8,156 nt of DNA from an uncultured Oscillospiraceae bacterium (GTDB lineage: Bacteria; Bacillota; Clostridia; Oscillospirales; Oscillospiraceae), in assembly GCA_934646175.1 (NCBI GenBank), contig CAKUEI010000072.1, positions 1 to 8,156 of the forward strand, in the 5' to 3' direction. This document shows positions 5,491 to 8,156 of this stretch, one piece after another; within the stretch, counting starts at the first letter, position 1, and every line of letters begins with the position of its first letter. The notes beneath the pieces were generated by a model that made no database searches, had not been told where the DNA came from, and saw only the letters and a list, made by a program, of their open reading frames with translations. The position numbers and the translations under genes are program-made.

Positions 5491-8156
5491 CGTCCCCGTC
5501 TCCTTTCTCCTCCAGCTTGGCCCAGAAGGCACCGGCATCCACTTTGGGCAGCCAGCGCTTCTGATCGCCGCCACGCCCTTCTTCAAAGTGGCAGGCTTCT
5601 GCATAGTCACAGTATTGGCAGGCGTTTTTCTCCGCCCCCCGCCAGAAGGGGTCTGCCGCGATGCTGCCCGCCGCCAGCTCCCGGCAGATGTCGTCCAGGA
5701 TCCACCGAATATGCCGTTCCAGCCGCCCCAGCTGCCCGGCAGATACCAAACTGTCACCGCTCACCTTCCCGGTCTTTGCGCTCACCTTGACGGGGAGGAA
5801 GCGGACGCTTCCCTCCTCCGGGCGCTCCATAGCCTCCAGCACATCGGATTCGTCCAGCAGCAGGCCCTTTCGTTTCAGCTCTTCGTCCACCTTTTTCTGC
5901 CGGGCCTCTTCACTCATGTTTCTCCGACCGTTCACCACCACTTCCCGGGCGGGGAGGTACAAGACCCCCGCGGGCACGACCTCTTTCCGGAACCGCTTTT
6001 CCCCCTCTTTTCCCAGGGTGAAGAGGTACAGCAGCATCTGCAGCCCCAGTCCGTTCCAAATCTCTGTCAGGTCAAAGTTCTTTTTTCCGGTCTTATAGTC
6101 CATCACCCGCAGGTAGAGCTTTCCGTCCTTCACCCAGCCATCCACCCGGTCCACAAATCCGGTGACGCTGATGGTCACGCCGTCCTTCGTCAGCTCCACC
6201 GGCGGAAGCTCCTTGCCGGTCCCGAAGCCCAGCTCGAAGGCAATGGGCTGAAAGTCCGACCGCCGCAGTTCCTCTGCCATATTGCGCACCACCGCCCGCA
6301 CGCTGTCCGTCAGTCTGCGGAACAGATAGCGAAACCGCGGCGTCTCATCCAATAGGCCACCCAGCTCCACCCGGACATAGTCGCTGATCGCCTCGTCCGT
6401 CAGCTTTTTCACGTCCTCATCGGAAAGGGTCTTTACGCCCCCCATCTCGCCCGCCGTACGGAACACCCGCTCCAGCACCGCGTGGACAAAGGTGCCGTAT
6501 TCCGGTACCTGAAAGCCCGCGCCCCGCCGGGCTTTGGCATTGAGGCCGTACTGCATAAAGAAGGAAAAATGGCACTGCTTATATTTGTCCATGCGGGAGG
6601 CGGACATGGGCACCCGTTTGCCGTAAAGCCGGTCCACCGCGCCCCGGCTCAGGTGCCCCCGGTCCCAGTTCCGTGCCTTTTCCACCCGGCGGGCCGACGC
6701 CTGCCACCGCTCGGTATGAAGAAGTGCACGATAGACTCTCTCTTCCTCCGCCGCAGCAGTAAGTGCAGGCCCCGGCGCGGCAAGGAGGATCTCCTCCCGC
6801 TCGGCCTCCTCCTCCCGCAGCGCAAGGTCGGAGAAGAGAAGCCGCAGCCGTTCCACCAGAAAACAGGGCTGCTTTTCCCCGCCGTCGCTTCCCTGCCCAG
6901 TCCAGCTCACGGCCAGCAGCTCCTGCGGCCCGGCGCAGGCCTGATAGAGGATGTTCATCTCTCGTTCCAGCCGCTCGTCCAGCCGGTTGGCGCTTTCCAT
7001 GCCGAGAGAGGCCAGCAGCGTCCGATCCTCGTCGGACAAAAGCCCTCCCGCCGAAGCGACCTGGGGGATGCTGCCGCTGTCCGCGCCCAGCAGGAACAGC
7101 GCCTTTCGCCCGTGTCCGGTTACCCGCGTCATATCTCCCGCTGTCACCCGGTCCAGGGAAACGGGGATGTTCCCGATTTCGTACTGGGACAGCACCAGTT
7201 GGAAGAGGGACGCAAATTCCGAAAGCTCCATGGGTGTATCATCCAGCAGCACGGCGCACTGCTCCAGCGCCGTGACAAAAATATCCCACAGCTGACGGTA
7301 TTCCTCCGCACGGTTGAGGTCCCCCTCTTCCCGCCATTCCTTCGCCCGCTCCGAAAGCCGCCGTGGAAGTTCGATCTCCTCCAGGAAACGATAGAGCACC
7401 ATGGCCTGTTCCCGGCCGGTCTTCGCGCCGCTTTTCCGCAGCTTTTCCAAGGGCGCGATGGCCGTTCTGCGCAGGCGGTCCAGCTCCTCCACCTGCTGCC
7501 GCTCCTCTTCGGTCATGTTCCGGCCGTAACCCTCCGGGTGCCAGCTCCAGGGCTTTTTCTGGGTCCAGCGGCTCCCCCGAATGTCCCAGGTCAGCACATA
7601 ATTTTCCAGCTTGTCGCATTCCTCCATCGTCAACGGCGTCAGGCCGGTCTTCAGATAGCGGAACATGTCGTCATAGCGGTACCCCTCCGCCGCCGCAGAA
7701 AGGGCCGCTGTCACCAGCTTCAGCACCGGTTTTTCCAGCACCGGCGTGCACACCGCCCGGAAGAGCGGCACGCCGTATTGCCGGAACACTGCCTCCACCA
7801 CATCGCCGCAGCTTTCAAAGCTGCGTGAAGCCACGCCGATGTCCCGGAATCGGTATTCTTTCTCCCGCACCAGACGCAAAATTTCGCTGGCCGCCCATTC
7901 CGCCTCGCCATGGATGCTGCCCGCCCGGAAAAGCTGAATGTGGCCCTGCTGTTCCAGTCCCGTCTCCGGTTTCACGGCAAAAAGGTTTGCCTCCAGTTTT
8001 TCCATGGGGTCTTCCCGCCCGGTTTCCCGGGCAAAAAGGGTCTCCTCCCAGGGGCAGGACGTTTCTTCCGCCAGTTTTTTCAGCTGCCGCGCCGTTTTCC
8101 GGTTTGATGTATTCCGATGAAACATAGCACAAATCGTCGTCTTCCGGCGTGTCAAA
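5468..8156 (-). CDS. addB: AddB subunit of the AddAB helicase-nuclease, 5' part cut by the window edge
   Basis: AddB is the partner of AddA in the double-strand-end resection complex. In this family it has an inactivated helicase fold that senses Chi and a C-terminal RecB-like nuclease that cuts the 5' strand. About 895 codons are visible (numbered here from the first full codon at 8155). AddB proteins run to roughly 1150 residues, so about 250 N-terminal residues, including any Walker A-like loop, lie outside. Helicase-like core features include LLGAD (355-359). The nuclease is intact: GTFVHAVLE with H558, GFVDRVD with D669, VMDYKTG with D686 and K688, and GLQMLLYL with Q706. The four cysteines expected to bind a 4Fe-4S cluster are C528 (in KQCHF) and C846, C849 and C855 (C-x2-C-x5-C near the C-terminus). 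The TGA stop lies inside addA. The first dozen or so visible residues fit the family poorly, and a frameshift is suspected there (see findings). The identity is secure. Confidence 0.96.
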   Translation of the reverse strand, partial: LTRRKTTICAMFHRNTSNRKTARQLKKLAEETSCPWEETLFARETGREDPMEKLEANLFAVKPETGLEQQGHIQLFRAGSIHGEAEWAASEILRLVREKEYRFRDIGVASRSFESCGDVVEAVFRQYGVPLFRAVCTPVLEKPVLKLVTAALSAAAEGYRYDDMFRYLKTGLTPLTMEECDKLENYVLTWDIRGSRWTQKKPWSWHPEGYGRNMTEEERQQVEELDRLRRTAIAPLEKLRKSGAKTGREQAMVLYRFLEEIELPRRLSERAKEWREEGDLNRAEEYRQLWDIFVTALEQCAVLLDDTPMELSEFASLFQLVLSQYEIGNIPVSLDRVTAGDMTRVTGHGRKALFLLGADSGSIPQVASAGGLLSDEDRTLLASLGMESANRLDERLEREMNILYQACAGPQELLAVSWTGQGSDGGEKQPCFLVERLRLLFSDLALREEEAEREEILLAAPGPALTAAAEEERVYRALLHTERWQASARRVEKARNWDRGHLSRGAVDRLYGKRVPMSASRMDKYKQCHFSFFMQYGLNAKARRGAGFQVPEYGTFVHAVLERVFRTAGEMGGVKTLSDEDVKKLTDEAISDYVRVELGGLLDETPRFRYLFRRLTDSVRAVVRNMAEELRRSDFQPIAFELGFGTGKELPPVELTKDGVTISVTGFVDRVDGWVKDGKLYLRVMDYKTGKKNFDLTEIWNGLGLQMLLYLFTLGKEGEKRFRKEVVPAGVLYLPAREVVVNGRRNMSEEARQKKVDEELKRKGLLLDESDVLEAMERPEEGSVRFLPVKVSAKTGKVSGDSLVSAGQLGRLERHIRWILDDICRELAAGSIAADPFWRGAEKNACQYCDYAEACHFEEGRGGDQKRWLPKVDAGAFWAKLEEKGDGDDAISLDG
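5500..5506 (-). promoter_or_regulatory. ribosome binding site of addA, inside addB
   Basis: AAAGGAG lies nine bases before the ATG at 5490, within the last codons of addB. It supports the internal ATG as the true addA start over the more distant in-frame start at 5757. Ribosomes finishing addB would terminate at 5468, just past this start, which fits coupled synthesis of the two subunits. Confidence 0.75.

Noticed and set aside
5491..5757. An 89-codon N-terminal extension of AddA in the same frame
   Set aside because: It lies entirely within addB coding sequence, has no resemblance to AddA, and the internal ATG at 5490 has a good ribosome binding site and the family-typical N-terminus.
5372..6355. 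A 327-codon plus-strand open frame spanning the addA-addB junction
   Set aside because: It is antisense to both conserved nuclease and ATPase coding regions and has no domain signature, so it is a composition artefact.
6482..7828. A 448-codon plus-strand open frame opposite addB
   Set aside because: It is antisense to an intact, conserved domain of AddB. Long antisense frames are expected opposite GC-rich genes with biased third positions. The translation is rich in P, R, H and Q with no recognisable fold.
7815..8132. A 105-codon minus-strand frame overlapping addB in another frame
   Set aside because: As a separate gene it is not credible, because its downstream part is a shadow of well-conserved AddB. 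Its first few codons matter only as evidence for a possible frameshift.
1..8156. A novel defence, mobile or CRISPR-like system
   Set aside because: No tandem or direct repeat array, transposase, integrase, toxin-antitoxin pair or unfamiliar gene is present. All supported genes are known housekeeping families.

Overview
This is a housekeeping stretch of a GC-rich bacterial chromosome, and every gene I can support lies on the minus strand. The likely source is a member of the Clostridia (Bacillota), probably a high-GC Oscillospirales-type gut or anaerobic lineage. That rests on an AddAB-type (not RecBCD) recombination nuclease, the style of the AddA and AddB motifs, strong AGGAGG-type ribosome binding sites, and a flavin reductase subtype that I associate with clostridia. 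The taxonomic call is inference from protein style, not from a marker gene.

In transcription order (right to left) the layout is as follows. addB (5468 to the right edge) lacks its N-terminal part. addA (1873-5490) is complete and overlaps addB by 23 bases. A 104-base AT-rich gap carries a candidate promoter. rpmE (1565-1768) encodes ribosomal protein bL31 and is followed by a strong hairpin terminator (1518-1551). A short leader with a second, imperfect dyad (1478-1515) precedes a flavin reductase-like gene (934-1440). Ten bases further on, hflX (1-923) begins; it lacks its C-terminal part.

AddA and AddB together form the helicase-nuclease that processes double-strand DNA ends for RecA-dependent repair. 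Both nuclease domains keep their catalytic residues, and AddB keeps all four cysteines of its iron-sulfur cluster. rpmE probably has its own promoter and terminator. The flavin reductase and hflX are tightly packed and likely co-transcribed; HflX is a ribosome-associated GTPase linked to stress and ribosome rescue.

I found no mobile element, CRISPR array, RNA gene, defence island or previously undescribed system. The observations most worth a second look are a possible reading-frame break in addB close to the right edge, and the unexplained dyad in front of the flavin reductase gene.
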